Below, one piece after another: positions 38,394 through 47,776 of a DNA stretch of 51,174 nucleotides; positions within the stretch are counted from its first letter, which is position 1; every line of letters begins with the position of its first letter. A program made the position numbers and the translations under genes. The notes under the pieces are model-generated. The model was not told the origin of the DNA. It saw nothing but the letters and a program-made list of their open reading frames with translations, and made no database searches. The stretch is from Archaeoglobales archaeon (lineage in GTDB: Archaea; Halobacteriota; Archaeoglobi; Archaeoglobales; Archaeoglobaceae), in contig JARQZL010000026.1 in assembly GCA_029984855.1 (NCBI GenBank), positions 1-51,174 on the forward strand, read 5' to 3'.

Positions 38394-39622
38394 ATGGGAA
38401 AGGCTATGAAAGTGCTGGCTCTGATTCTGCTGCTGACACTGCTCTCCATTGCCCAGGCAGCTCAGGCTCAGGTTCCAGAGGTTGTTAAAGTCCAGTCGAT
38501 ATCTCAGACCTCGGGAGCTACTATCTACGCTCCAAATGCTAAACTCAAAATAACGCCAGCTTATAAGCACATCCGTCTTCAGCCGGGAGAAAGTGAAAGC
38601 TTTGAAGTGAAGGTGAAGAATACGGGGAGATAAGGAGGTAACGATTGAACCAAAGCTTGTTCAGATGCCATATGCTAACACCATAGACGAGGGCTGGTTT
38701 AAGATAGAGCCAGAAAAGACGGTGTTGAAGGCGAAGGAAGAATGCAAGATAAAGGTTGAGATAAACGTTCCCGGAGATGCGGAGAAGGGATACTACAGCG
38801 CGATGATAGCCCTTACAAACGACACCGTGAGTTCTCCATACCCTGCGTATCCGATGTATGTGAACAAGCTGATGCTGTCTGTCTACGTCTGGATTCCTCC
38901 GCAGGTTGTAATCAAGCAGCGCTGCATCCATGATATCGTTGAAGCAGGAAAGAGCTACGATTACAGGGTGGTAATTGAAAATATTGGAGACAAAAGCGTA
39001 AGCCTGAATCCACAGTTTGTAAAGGGAGAGTACGTTGTTCCCCCCGCCTTACGGGCAGTCCAGTCAGCTAAGTGAAGATTCCGTGAAAATAGAGAGTCCA
39101 AATCAGATTCCACCGAAGTCGAAGGCTGATGTGAAGATAAGGGTTAACGTTCCTGTAGATGCAAGGGGGATACTGAGAGGAGGCGTGCGGCTGAACATAG
39201 ACGATCCAGGCCTGGATGAGTGGATGCAGAGAGTGGACATAAACCTCAACGTCTGGCAGAAGCTGACGGAGCCATATGTGAAGAAGGTTGTGGTGGAGAA
39301 CGCCAGTAAACTGAGATTTGAGCTCTCTGCGTCGAGTCACATCTACAGGATGTACAGGAGTGTTGACGTTGGTTTTGACGTTAAGATCAAATCTCCAGAC
39401 GGCTACATCGACGTCAAGCCAAGTAAAAAGGTAGAGGTTGTTGGAGTAACGCTTTCCTCAGGATATCTGCCACCCTGGGAAGGGGAAAGTGAGGGAATCT
39501 ACAGAGTGATAAAGACAGAGAAAACGGAGGTTTACACCATCGAAAATCCGGAAAATGGTGTTTGGAGTATAGAAGTAACGCCTAAGTGCGATGAGTTTTC
39601 GCTGAAGGTGGAAGTAGAATGA
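38394..39622 (+). pseudogene. Disrupted secreted protein with Ig-like repeats
   Basis: It would encode about 409 residues. A signal peptide (MKVLALILLLTLLSIAQAAQ) precedes repeated beta-sandwich domains resembling archaeal NEW3/COG1470 surface proteins: IRLQPGESESFEVKVKNTG, VEAGKSYDYRVVIENIGDKS, and PPKSKADVKIRVNVPVDARG. Two one-base insertions break it: near 38628, where KNTGR-stop should continue DKEVTIEP, and in a six-C run at 39040-39045, where YVVPPALR should be YVVPPPYGQSS. Start ATG 38394 has GAGGTGA. The end overlaps the next gene in ATGA, showing an original operon. Confidence 0.75.
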
Positions 39623-40167
39623 AGAATATGTACAAATTTTTATTTTTTGTCTTCCTAGTATTGGCACTCACTGTTGCAGGATGTAACCGTCCAGAGCAGC
39701 CTGATAGTAAAAATACAAGCCTTAGCTTATCTGAGGTGATTGAGAAGGAAATAAGGAATTCCAGAGCACTTATACCATACGATGGATTCTCCTACGATCA
39801 AATAAACGTTACACGTGACGGTCTCGCTATAGAAGTAAGAGCATATTCAGCAGAACTCGATGGTGTTGACATCTACAGGTTTGTTTATGACAACGGGACA
39901 CTAATTTTGAAAGCATACTGTCTCGAAGCTCTACCTTCATCTCTGAAGGATAGGGCAATATGCATAGCAATGGGTGACGAAAAAGTTCGGAATTCGAGCC
40001 CAGATGGGGATGTAACCGTACGGAGGATTCTTCCCCACACAGCATCGAAGTTCTACCAACCAAAGGAGCTTTTCAGCGTTACGTGGCATGGAGAAAAAGT
40101 AATCTCAGCGCTTGTTGACGTTGAAGAGGAGAAGGTAGTGTCGGTCTGGAGTTCACAATCAGGTTGA
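39619..40167 (+). CDS. Lipoprotein of unknown function
   Basis: A 182-residue protein with an N-terminal hydrophobic signal and lipobox (LVLALTVAGC), so anchored outside the membrane. The mature part has a short Ser-rich stretch and beta-rich segments (DGLAIEVRAYSAELDGVDIY, VTWHGEKVISALVDVEEEK). No family recognised. ATG 39619 overlaps the stop of the preceding secreted-protein gene, so the two were co-expressed. Its own frame is intact. Confidence 0.6.
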   Translation: MKNMYKFLFFVFLVLALTVAGCNRPEQPDSKNTSLSLSEVIEKEIRNSRALIPYDGFSYDQINVTRDGLAIEVRAYSAELDGVDIYRFVYDNGTLILKAYCLEALPSSLKDRAICIAMGDEKVRNSSPDGDVTVRRILPHTASKFYQPKELFSVTWHGEKVISALVDVEEEKVVSVWSSQSG

Positions 40168-40286
40168 TTTTCCATTTTGCAAAGTTGTTTAACGCATTCT
40201 CCGTGATTTAAATTCAACCTTCAAGCACGCAAACTGTAACTTAAATCTCAAACCCATTGATACAGGAAAACGCCGGAACTTACCGA

Positions 40287-40937
40287 TTACAGCATTTCAA
40301 CTCTGCCAAGTGGTGTGCCATCGAGGAGCATTACCTCGCCCTTTCTGTAATTCCATCTCCGAAAAATCACTCCTGCAGGTCTTTCAATGTTCACAGCTGT
40401 TGAGGCACACAAATCGTTGAAGGCTGGCATTACAATTATTTCAACCTCCCTCCCATCGATTTCAGCCCTCCCTTCAAGCCATATTCTCTTTTTAATCCCT
40501 CCAACAGCATCTCTGATAAAAACCGCCGGATGTGCGTGACCCACAATTATGACATCTGCCTGCATGACATCATCGCTTGGCAGGGCGTGGCCATGTAGAA
40601 TTCCAAATTTGCCCAGCTTTATTCCATGTGAACTTGCAGTTTCGGCTATGTCATCAATTCCACCGTCATGGTTGCCCTTTACAACGAGAATGGGAACATC
40701 AATCGTTTTAACGAGCTCTTCAACCACTTTTCTCTCTCTCATTCGCATACCTATATTGTGCTTCACATCACCGGCAACGATTACCTCATCCGCCTCTGTC
40801 CTTTCTACAAGTTCTCTTAGCCTTTCAACCACTCCATCATTGATGAGCATACCCAGATGCAAGTCTGCAACTACGAGCCTCCTTGTTCTACCCTCAAGCA
40901 GCAATGCTGCTTCATCAGCAATCTTTAGCAACTTCAC
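40287..40937 (-). CDS. Metallophosphoesterase
   Basis: A 216-residue calcineurin-like phosphoesterase with ordered metal motifs: VVADLHLGMLI, VIVAGDVKHNI, VVKGNHDGGID, ILHGHAL and VGHAHPAVFI. It matches the archaeal family of predicted ICC-type phosphoesterases, some of which are encoded beside DNA-repair helicases. The substrate is unknown. It is alone on its strand, divergent from the transporter pseudogene. Confidence 0.88.
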   Translation of the reverse strand: MKLLKIADEAALLLEGRTRRLVVADLHLGMLINDGVVERLRELVERTEADEVIVAGDVKHNIGMRMRERKVVEELVKTIDVPILVVKGNHDGGIDDIAETASSHGIKLGKFGILHGHALPSDDVMQADVIIVGHAHPAVFIRDAVGGIKKRIWLEGRAEIDGREVEIIVMPAFNDLCASTAVNIERPAGVIFRRWNYRKGEVMLLDGTPLGRVEML

Positions 40938-40991
40938 AGAAATTGGTCTCTGTACAGTTATAAATTTAAATCGATGCTGACAGGGAGTAGC

Positions 40992-42231
40992 ATGCCACTT
41001 CGGAAGGATGTTACTCTTCTCCAGGCCGTTGGAATATTCGTTGCCGGAATTCTTGGCTCCGGCATCCTCATCCTTCCATCAATCGCTGCAAATGTTGCGG
41101 GTAGCTCATCACTTCTTGCCTGGCTACTCATGACCGTTCTTGCTGCTCCTATTGCCCCTCACATTTGGCTATCTTGCATCAGCTTATCCTTCCGCCGCTG
41201 GCGTTGCAGAATACTCGAGGAGAGCGATTGGTAAAATGAAAATTGGATCCTTTGTCTTCGATGCGGAATTCACAACCGGTATGATGTTTCTTTCTGTAAT
41301 CCCGACTGCTCCGCCGATAGTCCTGCTTGCAGGTGCAGCTTATCTTGCAATGGCCTTCAATCTTGGGGAAAAGGGGGCGATAATCATAGCACTCCTCATG
41401 CTTCTGGCCATATTATTTATGAATCTCAGAGGTGTCAAATTTACCGGAGATGTGCAGTTATTTCTCTCTGTTACTGTAATAATAATTTTGCTTTCAATAG
41501 CCCTCTCAGCCCTCCAGTTTGCGAGAGTTGGTAGCTTTAAGGTTGGATGGAGTACAGGAAGGGCTATGGCCTTGATATTCTGGAGCTACATGGGATGGGA
41601 GGCAGCAACACATCTATCCGAAGAGTTCAGGAATCCGAGGGATTTTCCCGTGAGCATACTGCTCTCTCTTGCCGTCATCGGGGCTGTTTACATGGTCGTC
41701 TCCTACGTGGTTGTTGGAATGCATGCCTATGGCAAGGGTCTTGAGGGTCTTACGGGTTTGCTCTACGTTGCAGAGAAAGTATTTGGAGATGCTGGAAAAA
41801 TTCTAATTGCAATTCTTGGCTCCATGACGTGTTTTGCAAGTGCAAACGTTTACGTTGCCTCCTCCTCCCGTTTGCTCTATGCTCTATCAAGGCGGGGATA
41901 TCTGCCAAGAACTCTTTCAAAGCTGAATTCAAAGAGCGTGCCGCATATCTCTCTGGCTATTGCGTTCTCCCTTATTGCTTTTACACTCATTGCCATGTTT
42001 TTTTATGGTGAAGCGGTTGAAGGCCTTGTAATTCTCTCAAACAGTGTATTTATGATCCTTTACATAGTTGGCTCGCTTGCAGGCGTCATCCTGCTGGACA
42101 AAAGATTTCTTCCAGCAATTTCACTTGTTGTTTGTGTTGCGCTACTGCTGTTCGTTGGAGTGAACCTTGTATATCCGGCAGTGGTGCTCTTTGTTTCACT
42201 GATTTACACGACATTGAGAGAAAGTAACTAA
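40992..42231 (+). pseudogene. Frameshifted amino-acid permease (APC family)
   Basis: It would be a permease of about 412 residues with about twelve membrane segments. The N-terminal part has the APC signature LLQAVGIFVAGILGSGILIL. At 41155-41158 a run of four C (three would restore the frame) shifts reading after AAPIA, and the second part resumes LTFGYLASAYPSAAGVAEYS, continuing through EEFRNPRDFPVSI to the end. The remaining 360 residues are an open frame with no stops. RBS GGGAG precedes ATG 40992. A simple one-base insertion explains it; sequencing error is possible. Confidence 0.75.
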
Positions 42232-42686
42232 GCTTCCTGAAATAGTTCCTTCTCCACTTCATCGAGGTATCCGGTAACATCCACGTCATAGCGTTTTGCA
42301 ACAAGCAACGCTGCAACTTCTGCATCGATAAGACCTCCAAGCCTCTCCTGTATGGCATTTACCTCTGCGATTATCTCGCTGACTTCTTTTCCTGTTTTTT
42401 CTGAAACTTCACTCACTATATCATCGAATATAGTGGAGGAGTTCAGCCTGCTGATATCGGGCTTGAAGTCTATTGGTATCTCAACGCTCGAAATGTCAAA
42501 TGCAGGTCTTACGGAATCACCCTCCTCTACAAGAAGCCCCTTCTTTATTGCAAGTTCAACTACCTGCTTGCTCCTGTCGTGGGAGAACCACTTGAAATCG
42601 AAGGAGAGGACATACGTAAGCTCGGACTTGGACATGCTTCTCTTTCCCTTCCCTCTGAATGCTGCAGCAATTACTTTACGGAGCAT
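42228..42686 (-). CDS. DUF2240 family protein
   Basis: A 152-residue protein of the archaeal DUF2240 family, function unknown. Recognisable parts are the start MLRKVIAAAFRGKGKRSMSK, the segment FDFKWFSHDRSKQVVELAIK, and the C-terminus AEVAALLVAKRYDVDVTGYL. The fold probably includes a winged helix in the first half. It is convergent with the permease pseudogene (four-base overlap). Confidence 0.75.
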   Translation of the reverse strand: MLRKVIAAAFRGKGKRSMSKSELTYVLSFDFKWFSHDRSKQVVELAIKKGLLVEEGDSVRPAFDISSVEIPIDFKPDISRLNSSTIFDDIVSEVSEKTGKEVSEIIAEVNAIQERLGGLIDAEVAALLVAKRYDVDVTGYLDEVEKELFQEA

Positions 42687-42808
42687 ACTTGGTATGGGGC
42701 TGTTGAAGCTTTAAAAGGTTGCCGTAGAATTCTATTTTGCGCATAACTGTGGGGAGAATTCCTGCAATCTAATGTAAGCTTTATATATTTTTTTAGTTAA
42801 GGACGACT

Positions 42809-43828
42809 ATGGATGTAAAAATCAGGAACTGGAGATGCATAAAAGAAGCTAATTTCGATCTGGGCAAAATCAATGTATTTTTAGGACAAAATGCAACAGG
42901 CAAGTCGAGTTTAGCTTATGCTCTATACTTTCTTTCAAAGGTCGCAAAATACGATTTCAAGAAGCTTTTGACCATGCTTTATGGGTGTGAACTGAAGGAC
43001 ATTGTAAGAATGGAGAGAAATAAGAGGTGTTATCCCATCGAGGTAAGTGTTGGCAAAAGCCTTGCTAAATTTGGTGGAAGGTCCCGTGAAACTCCTGACA
43101 AAAGTCCGTGGAATGATGAATTTTTGCTGCCATCAAGAAGAGTAGCGTACTTCCAAGCACTTCGCATCTTACCAAAAATTGCCAGAGAAGTTCAAAAAAG
43201 TCCCGATTCAGGCTCATTTTTGCCTATAGTTGTTAGTTTTATAAAACCGATACTCGAAGAGCTACCATTGTTTCCGCCTGCACAGGTATTTTTTACAGAT
43301 TTGAATAAAGCTCTAACGGGATACAGAATCGAGCCGATAAGAGGGGATTTGAAAAGCTTAGGCGGGTATGTTGTGGAAATCAGCCCACTTCTGTCACTGA
43401 TTGAATTTACTGTCAGGGATCCTTACACAAACTTTAAACTACCACCGGAAATGGCTCCGGACGGGCAGGTGGATGCTCTTCTAATAAACTTAATTTTGGA
43501 GAAAGCCGCTGAGAACAGCCTGATTGTAGTCGAAGAACCTGAAATATACAAGAATCCAGTATATCAATTTGAGATTATGGAGAAGATTCTTGACAAAGCG
43601 ATCAATAAAAATCTGACAGTTGTTATAACGACGCATTCGGAGATCATCCCGTTATCAATAGCCAAACTTGTTGGAGATGGCAGCGTAAGTACTGATGATG
43701 TCAGAGTTTATTACCTGGAAAGAACTAAAGATGAGCCTTGGACATCTGTAAGGAAAATAAACGTATACGAGGATGGGACTTTGGAGGTGTTGCCGGATTC
43801 GGAGAAGATTACTGCTTATCTGTTTTAG
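42809..43828 (+). CDS. AAA/ABC-type ATPase of the OLD/RecF-like class
   Basis: A 339-residue ATPase. Walker A is FLGQNATGKSSLAYALYF (residues 29-46), Walker B is SLIVVEEPEIYKNPV, followed by an H-loop TTHSE. The part between, LPPEMAPDGQVDALLINLIL, is the degenerate signature region. This is the AAA_21-like ATPase found in OLD nucleases and defence genes, but it has no TOPRIM domain; a PIN nuclease is encoded next door. A TATA box TTATATATTT is centred 25 bases before ATG 42809, so it is leaderless. The pair is A/T-richer than its surroundings. Confidence 0.85.
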   Translation: MDVKIRNWRCIKEANFDLGKINVFLGQNATGKSSLAYALYFLSKVAKYDFKKLLTMLYGCELKDIVRMERNKRCYPIEVSVGKSLAKFGGRSRETPDKSPWNDEFLLPSRRVAYFQALRILPKIAREVQKSPDSGSFLPIVVSFIKPILEELPLFPPAQVFFTDLNKALTGYRIEPIRGDLKSLGGYVVEISPLLSLIEFTVRDPYTNFKLPPEMAPDGQVDALLINLILEKAAENSLIVVEEPEIYKNPVYQFEIMEKILDKAINKNLTVVITTHSEIIPLSIAKLVGDGSVSTDDVRVYYLERTKDEPWTSVRKINVYEDGTLEVLPDSEKITAYLF

Positions 43829-43838
43829 GTGATTAGTT

Positions 43839-44393
43839 GTGAGATTTGTAATAGACACGGGAGTATTCATCCCATGTGGAGACAAAAGCAAAGATAAGAT
43901 TGAAGCCATAAAGCTTTTTGGGAACTTATTGCCCCAGATAGCAGAGGAAATCGGCGTGGAAATATTGTTATCGATCGATATTTTAGGAGAGTATCGAAAA
44001 ATTCCTGCTGAGATACGGAAATACGAGTGTCATCCTCTACCAAAATTTCATAGCAGTTTTTTGAGGACTTGGGATATGCTGCTAAGATTGAGGAAATCAA
44101 GCAAAAAATGTAGACCAAAAAAGATTGAACCCTACAGTTTCCATGTTATTGAATCGAGTAAACTCGAAAAATACGAAGTTGAGGAGTTTGTTGACGATAA
44201 AGAGGATGCAAAATTTTTGAGGGTAGCCTTAGCTGCTGCAAGTTGGAGAGATGTTTATTTAGTGTCTGTTGATGATAAGAGTCTGTTAAAGCTCAGAAAG
44301 GAGGAGGGTAGATTTAATTCACTTTGCAGTAAATATCAGGAAGCAAGAAATATTCGGATATGCCTTCCGCATGAAGCTGTTGCGTGGTATTAA
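43839..44393 (+). CDS. PIN-like nuclease partner of the ATPase
   Basis: A 184-residue protein. The first strand FVIDTGVFIP carries the first PIN aspartate, EEFVDDKEDAKFLRVALAAA supplies central acidic residues, and YLVSVDDKSLLKL the third-strand aspartates. These fit a PIN-fold RNase, although it is larger than VapC toxins and has an inserted Lys-rich segment (RKSSKKCRPKKIE). The start is GTG 43839, ten bases after the ATPase stop, so the two are an operon. No VapB-like antitoxin is present. Confidence 0.7.
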   Translation: MRFVIDTGVFIPCGDKSKDKIEAIKLFGNLLPQIAEEIGVEILLSIDILGEYRKIPAEIRKYECHPLPKFHSSFLRTWDMLLRLRKSSKKCRPKKIEPYSFHVIESSKLEKYEVEEFVDDKEDAKFLRVALAAASWRDVYLVSVDDKSLLKLRKEEGRFNSLCSKYQEARNIRICLPHEAVAWY

Positions 44394-44477
44394 TTATTGT
44401 GCGGGGCATCTTATGGGAGCTTCTAGTGCTCTTATGTAAAAAAATTAAATACATAAATACACTCAGCTTACCGAATG

Positions 44478-45896
44478 TCACTCCCCGAGAATCTCCCTCA
44501 TTATTTTAGCAGTCTCTCCCGGATCAGCCCTTCCCCTCGTTGCTCTCATGACCTGCCCGACGAGGAAATTCAAGGCTTTCTCCTTTCCCATGCGGTAGTC
44601 TTCGACAGCTTTCGGGTTATTCTCTATCGCTTCCCTGCACAACTTCTCAATTTCTGACTTTGGAATGGCAAAGAGCCCCTTCGCCTCTATTATTGCATCT
44701 ATGCTTCCGCCCTCATCCAGCTTTGTCCTTATTACCTCGATAACTCCTTTTTCGGTAATTTTTTCATCCTCGAAGTACTTCAACAGTTTTGCCATCTCTT
44801 CTGGCTTTAACTTCTCAAATGCCATGCTGAAGTCCCAGCTTCTGTAGTTCAGCTCTCCCCTCAGCACATCAACAATCCAGCTCGCCGCAAGCTTTGGGTT
44901 TATAGCTGATGCCACACTTTCAAAGTAGTCCGCCATCTTCACGTCGAGAACGAGAACCTTGGCAAAGGCGTCACTCAGGCCGTACTGCTTTATGAAACGC
45001 TCTCTCTTCTCTTCCGGCATCTCTGGCAGAAATCCTTCGACCTCTTTAATGAGTTCAGCAGTGTATATTGGAACCAAATCGGGTTCGGGAAAATAGCGGT
45101 AATCCTGTTCCTCCTCCTTGCTTCGGAGTGAGACCGTTATGTTGTTTGCCTCATCAAAATGCCTCGTTTCCCTTCTCACAGCCCTTCCACGCCTTATCAG
45201 GTTTCTCTGCCTGGTAATTTCATAGCTCAAGGCTTTTTCAACCCCTTTGAAGGAGGATATATTCTTTACTTCAACCCTTCCTCCTCCTTTAACGGAAACG
45301 TTGGCATCAACTCGCATAGCTCCTTCAAGGTTGCCGTCGAAGACGTCCAGATACTCGAGGATGATGCGGAGCTTGTTGAGGAACAGTCTTGCCTCCCTTG
45401 GCGAATGCATAACTGGTTCTGTAACAACTTCCAGTAAAGGCACTCCTGAACGGTTGTAGTCTATGAGGGAGTATGTAGCGGTTGTGATGCTGCCCCTGTA
45501 GCTCAGCTTTCCCGGGTCTTCTTCCATGTGTATGCGCTTGAGAGTTATCCTCTTCTCTTTGCCATCAATGTCTATCGTTACATGCCCTCCCCATGCGAGC
45601 GGCCTGTCGTACTGGCTTATCTGGAATCCTTTGGGCAGATCAGGGTAAAAATAGTTTTTTCTGTCGAAAACCGTGAAGGGCTGAATGTCGGCATTTAAAG
45701 CAAGAGCAACTTTTATGGCTGCTTTAACAGCTTCTCTGTTAATTACAGGCATAGCTCCGGGCATGCCGAGACAGACAGGGCAAACGTGTGTATTGGGTTC
45801 ACTCTCATGATAGTCTATGGGGCACGAGCAGAATAGCTTGGTTTTTAGCTTGTTTAGCTGGACATGGACTTCAAGACCGATAATCACATCATTCAT
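44478..45896 (-). CDS. gatB: Aspartyl/glutamyl-tRNA amidotransferase subunit B
   Basis: A 472-residue GatB, which activates Glu- or Asp-charged tRNA for conversion to Gln- or Asn-tRNA. It has the starting [20 protein letters not shown], the zinc-type [20 protein letters not shown], the kinase-like core [20 protein letters not shown], and a C-terminal YqeY-like domain ending [20 protein letters not shown]. Length and motifs are full. The other Gat subunits are not in this window. It lies downstream of the zinc-ribbon gene and birA on the same strand. Confidence 0.94.
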   Translation of the reverse strand: MNDVIIGLEVHVQLNKLKTKLFCSCPIDYHESEPNTHVCPVCLGMPGAMPVINREAVKAAIKVALALNADIQPFTVFDRKNYFYPDLPKGFQISQYDRPLAWGGHVTIDIDGKEKRITLKRIHMEEDPGKLSYRGSITTATYSLIDYNRSGVPLLEVVTEPVMHSPREARLFLNKLRIILEYLDVFDGNLEGAMRVDANVSVKGGGRVEVKNISSFKGVEKALSYEITRQRNLIRRGRAVRRETRHFDEANNITVSLRSKEEEQDYRYFPEPDLVPIYTAELIKEVEGFLPEMPEEKRERFIKQYGLSDAFAKVLVLDVKMADYFESVASAINPKLAASWIVDVLRGELNYRSWDFSMAFEKLKPEEMAKLLKYFEDEKITEKGVIEVIRTKLDEGGSIDAIIEAKGLFAIPKSEIEKLCREAIENNPKAVEDYRMGKEKALNFLVGQVMRATRGRADPGETAKIMREILGE

Positions 45897-45923
45897 GCTC
45901 TGCGTTCGTGCTGCGATTAAAAA

Positions 45924-46124
45924 TTATTTCTCCTCCATTGGTGGGAAGTCCGTTATTTCTATTCCCAGCTCTCCTATCTTTATAATTCTTCCAACAATGT
46001 TACATCTGGTGCATTTAACTTCCATTATCATCCTCTTCCCCTTCTCTGCTTTGTTTAGTACGACTGCTTTGCTTTTTCCACAGTTGGGGCAGTCCATCTC
46101 AATCTCATCGCCTACTTCCACCAT
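45924..46124 (-). CDS. Small zinc-ribbon protein
   Basis: A 66-residue protein with two Cys pairs: CPNCGKSKAVVLN and CTRCNIVGRIIKI, a zinc ribbon. It resembles the N-terminal half of archaeal HVO_0476-type zinc-finger proteins, a family of unknown function. The start is ATG 46124. It lies between birA and gatB, 46 and 28 bases away respectively, on the same strand. Confidence 0.7.
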   Translation of the reverse strand: MVEVGDEIEMDCPNCGKSKAVVLNKAEKGKRMIMEVKCTRCNIVGRIIKIGELGIEITDFPPMEEK

Positions 46125-46169
46125 GGGTGCAAGTTCACCTCGCGGATAAAAGTGTTCGCTATTCAGTAC

Positions 46170-47108
46170 CTACCTTACGAGATAAAAACATTCACCTGAA
46201 AACACCCTCTGAACTTCCCCGTCTGAAATCAGTATAAGTGCTCCACTGTCGTCTATGTCAACGGCAATACCCTTGTAAGTTTTGTCTGCAATTTTAACTT
46301 CAACCTCTTTTCCAAGTGTATCGGATAGCTCCTTCCACTTCTCTCTTATTTCCTCCCAGCCTTCTGGTAGCTTCTTGTAGAGACTAAAGAAGTTTCTGAT
46401 TGTATCTTTGAATATCTCCTTTCTGCTCACGTTAAACTTCGAAAGGTTGGTTGCTATCCCTTTAATTTCATCTGGAATTGGGTTTGTTACGTTTATTCCC
46501 ACACCAACAACTACCGATGGAACGTCTGCTTCACCAAAAACCTCACATAAAATACCTGCAACCTTCAAGCCATCAACTCGCACATCGTTTGGCCATTTGA
46601 GCCTTGCATTTGCAAAAGAGAGGGCCTGGCAAACAGCCACACCTGCTGTGAGTGTTATCTTTGGTAAATCTTCCATCGACAGCCTTGGATGCAGGCTTAT
46701 TGAGAAGTATAGCCCACCTCTGTTACTGTACCACACCCTCCCAAGCCTTCCTCTTCCAGCAGTTTGCTCATCAGCTATGACAACAATTCCAGCTTTCTCC
46801 TTTGCTTTTTCATTTGTTGAATCTATTGCTGAATAGTAGTGAACCTCGTTAATACCTTCCTTGGCACCTTTTTCGAAGCAGACATCGGCAACCTCGTAGG
46901 CAGAGAATTCGGGGGAAGATACCAGCTCGTATCCCGTCTTTTTTTTCGCTCGGATGTTGTATCCAGCTTTTCTCAGCTTTTCAACAGCCTTCCAGACGGC
47001 AGTTCTGCTCACTCCAAGTTTTGAGGCCATCTCTTCTCCTGAACACATTCCTGCCTTCAGCTCCTTCAGGACGAGAAGAGCCGTATCATTTCTTGAAGCG
47101 ATCTTCAT
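46170..47108 (-). CDS. birA: Biotin-protein ligase/biotin operon repressor BirA
   Basis: A 312-residue bifunctional protein. The N-terminal helix-turn-helix contains SGEEMASKLGVSRTAVWKAV. The ligase core has the adenylate-binding EQTAGRGRLGRVWYS and RLKWPNDVRVDGLKVAGILC, followed by the C-terminal SH3-like domain. It attaches biotin to carboxylase subunits and may repress biotin genes. The only upstream neighbour, ubiX, is divergent with a 50-base gap that probably holds both promoters. Confidence 0.93.
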   Translation of the reverse strand: MKIASRNDTALLVLKELKAGMCSGEEMASKLGVSRTAVWKAVEKLRKAGYNIRAKKKTGYELVSSPEFSAYEVADVCFEKGAKEGINEVHYYSAIDSTNEKAKEKAGIVVIADEQTAGRGRLGRVWYSNRGGLYFSISLHPRLSMEDLPKITLTAGVAVCQALSFANARLKWPNDVRVDGLKVAGILCEVFGEADVPSVVVGVGINVTNPIPDEIKGIATNLSKFNVSRKEIFKDTIRNFFSLYKKLPEGWEEIREKWKELSDTLGKEVEVKIADKTYKGIAVDIDDSGALILISDGEVQRVFSGECFYLVR

Positions 47109-47160
47109 CAGATATATTATTTGCAGGAGACTTTATAAGCTTTAGAGGTAGTTTATATAC

Positions 47161-47721
47161 ATGAAGCTCGTCATTGCTTTGACAGGGGCATCAGGGCAGG
47201 TTTATGGAATAAGGATTCTCGAAGAGCTGGCAAAAAAGGGAGCTGAAACTCACGTAGTTATTTCTGAGGCAGCAAAGATAACACTTGGAGTAGAAGGTTT
47301 CAGTATTTCAGATGTTGCAAAATATGCAGATCATCTTTACTCGGAAGATGAACTTGCAGCCCCCATTTCAAGCGGGAGTTTCAGACACGACGGAATGATA
47401 ATTGCTCCGTGCAGTATGAAGACTGCTGCAAGTCTGGCATATGGAATAACTGATAACCTTATATTGAGGGCTGCGGATGTTACACTGAAGGAGAGAAGAA
47501 AACTCCTCCTCCTCGTTCGTGAGACACCACTTCATAGAGGCCATCTGAAAACGCTGCTTGCCCTGAGTGAGCTTGGAGCCATCGTGATGCCGCCTGTACC
47601 GGCATTCTACATAAGACCAGAGAGTCTGGAGGATATAATAACTCATACCGTCGCAAGAGCACTTGAATTATTTGGAATTGATGTTGAGACGAAAAGATGG
47701 GACGGAAGTTTACGGGGTTAA
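47161..47721 (+). CDS. ubiX: Flavin prenyltransferase UbiX
   Basis: A 186-residue enzyme that makes prenylated FMN, the cofactor of UbiD-type decarboxylases. It starts MKLVIALTGASGQVYGIRIL, has the FMN-binding APISSGSFRHDGMIIAPCSM, and the segment LRAADVTLKERRKLLLLVRE. Full length for the family. A T-rich stretch (TAATATTTTTTT) follows the stop. No UbiD gene is nearby in the window. Confidence 0.93.
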   Translation: MKLVIALTGASGQVYGIRILEELAKKGAETHVVISEAAKITLGVEGFSISDVAKYADHLYSEDELAAPISSGSFRHDGMIIAPCSMKTAASLAYGITDNLILRAADVTLKERRKLLLLVRETPLHRGHLKTLLALSELGAIVMPPVPAFYIRPESLEDIITHTVARALELFGIDVETKRWDGSLRG

Positions 47722-47776
47722 TGGACATCGACAGACATTAATAATTAATAATATTTTTTTGGTGCAGATATTAATA

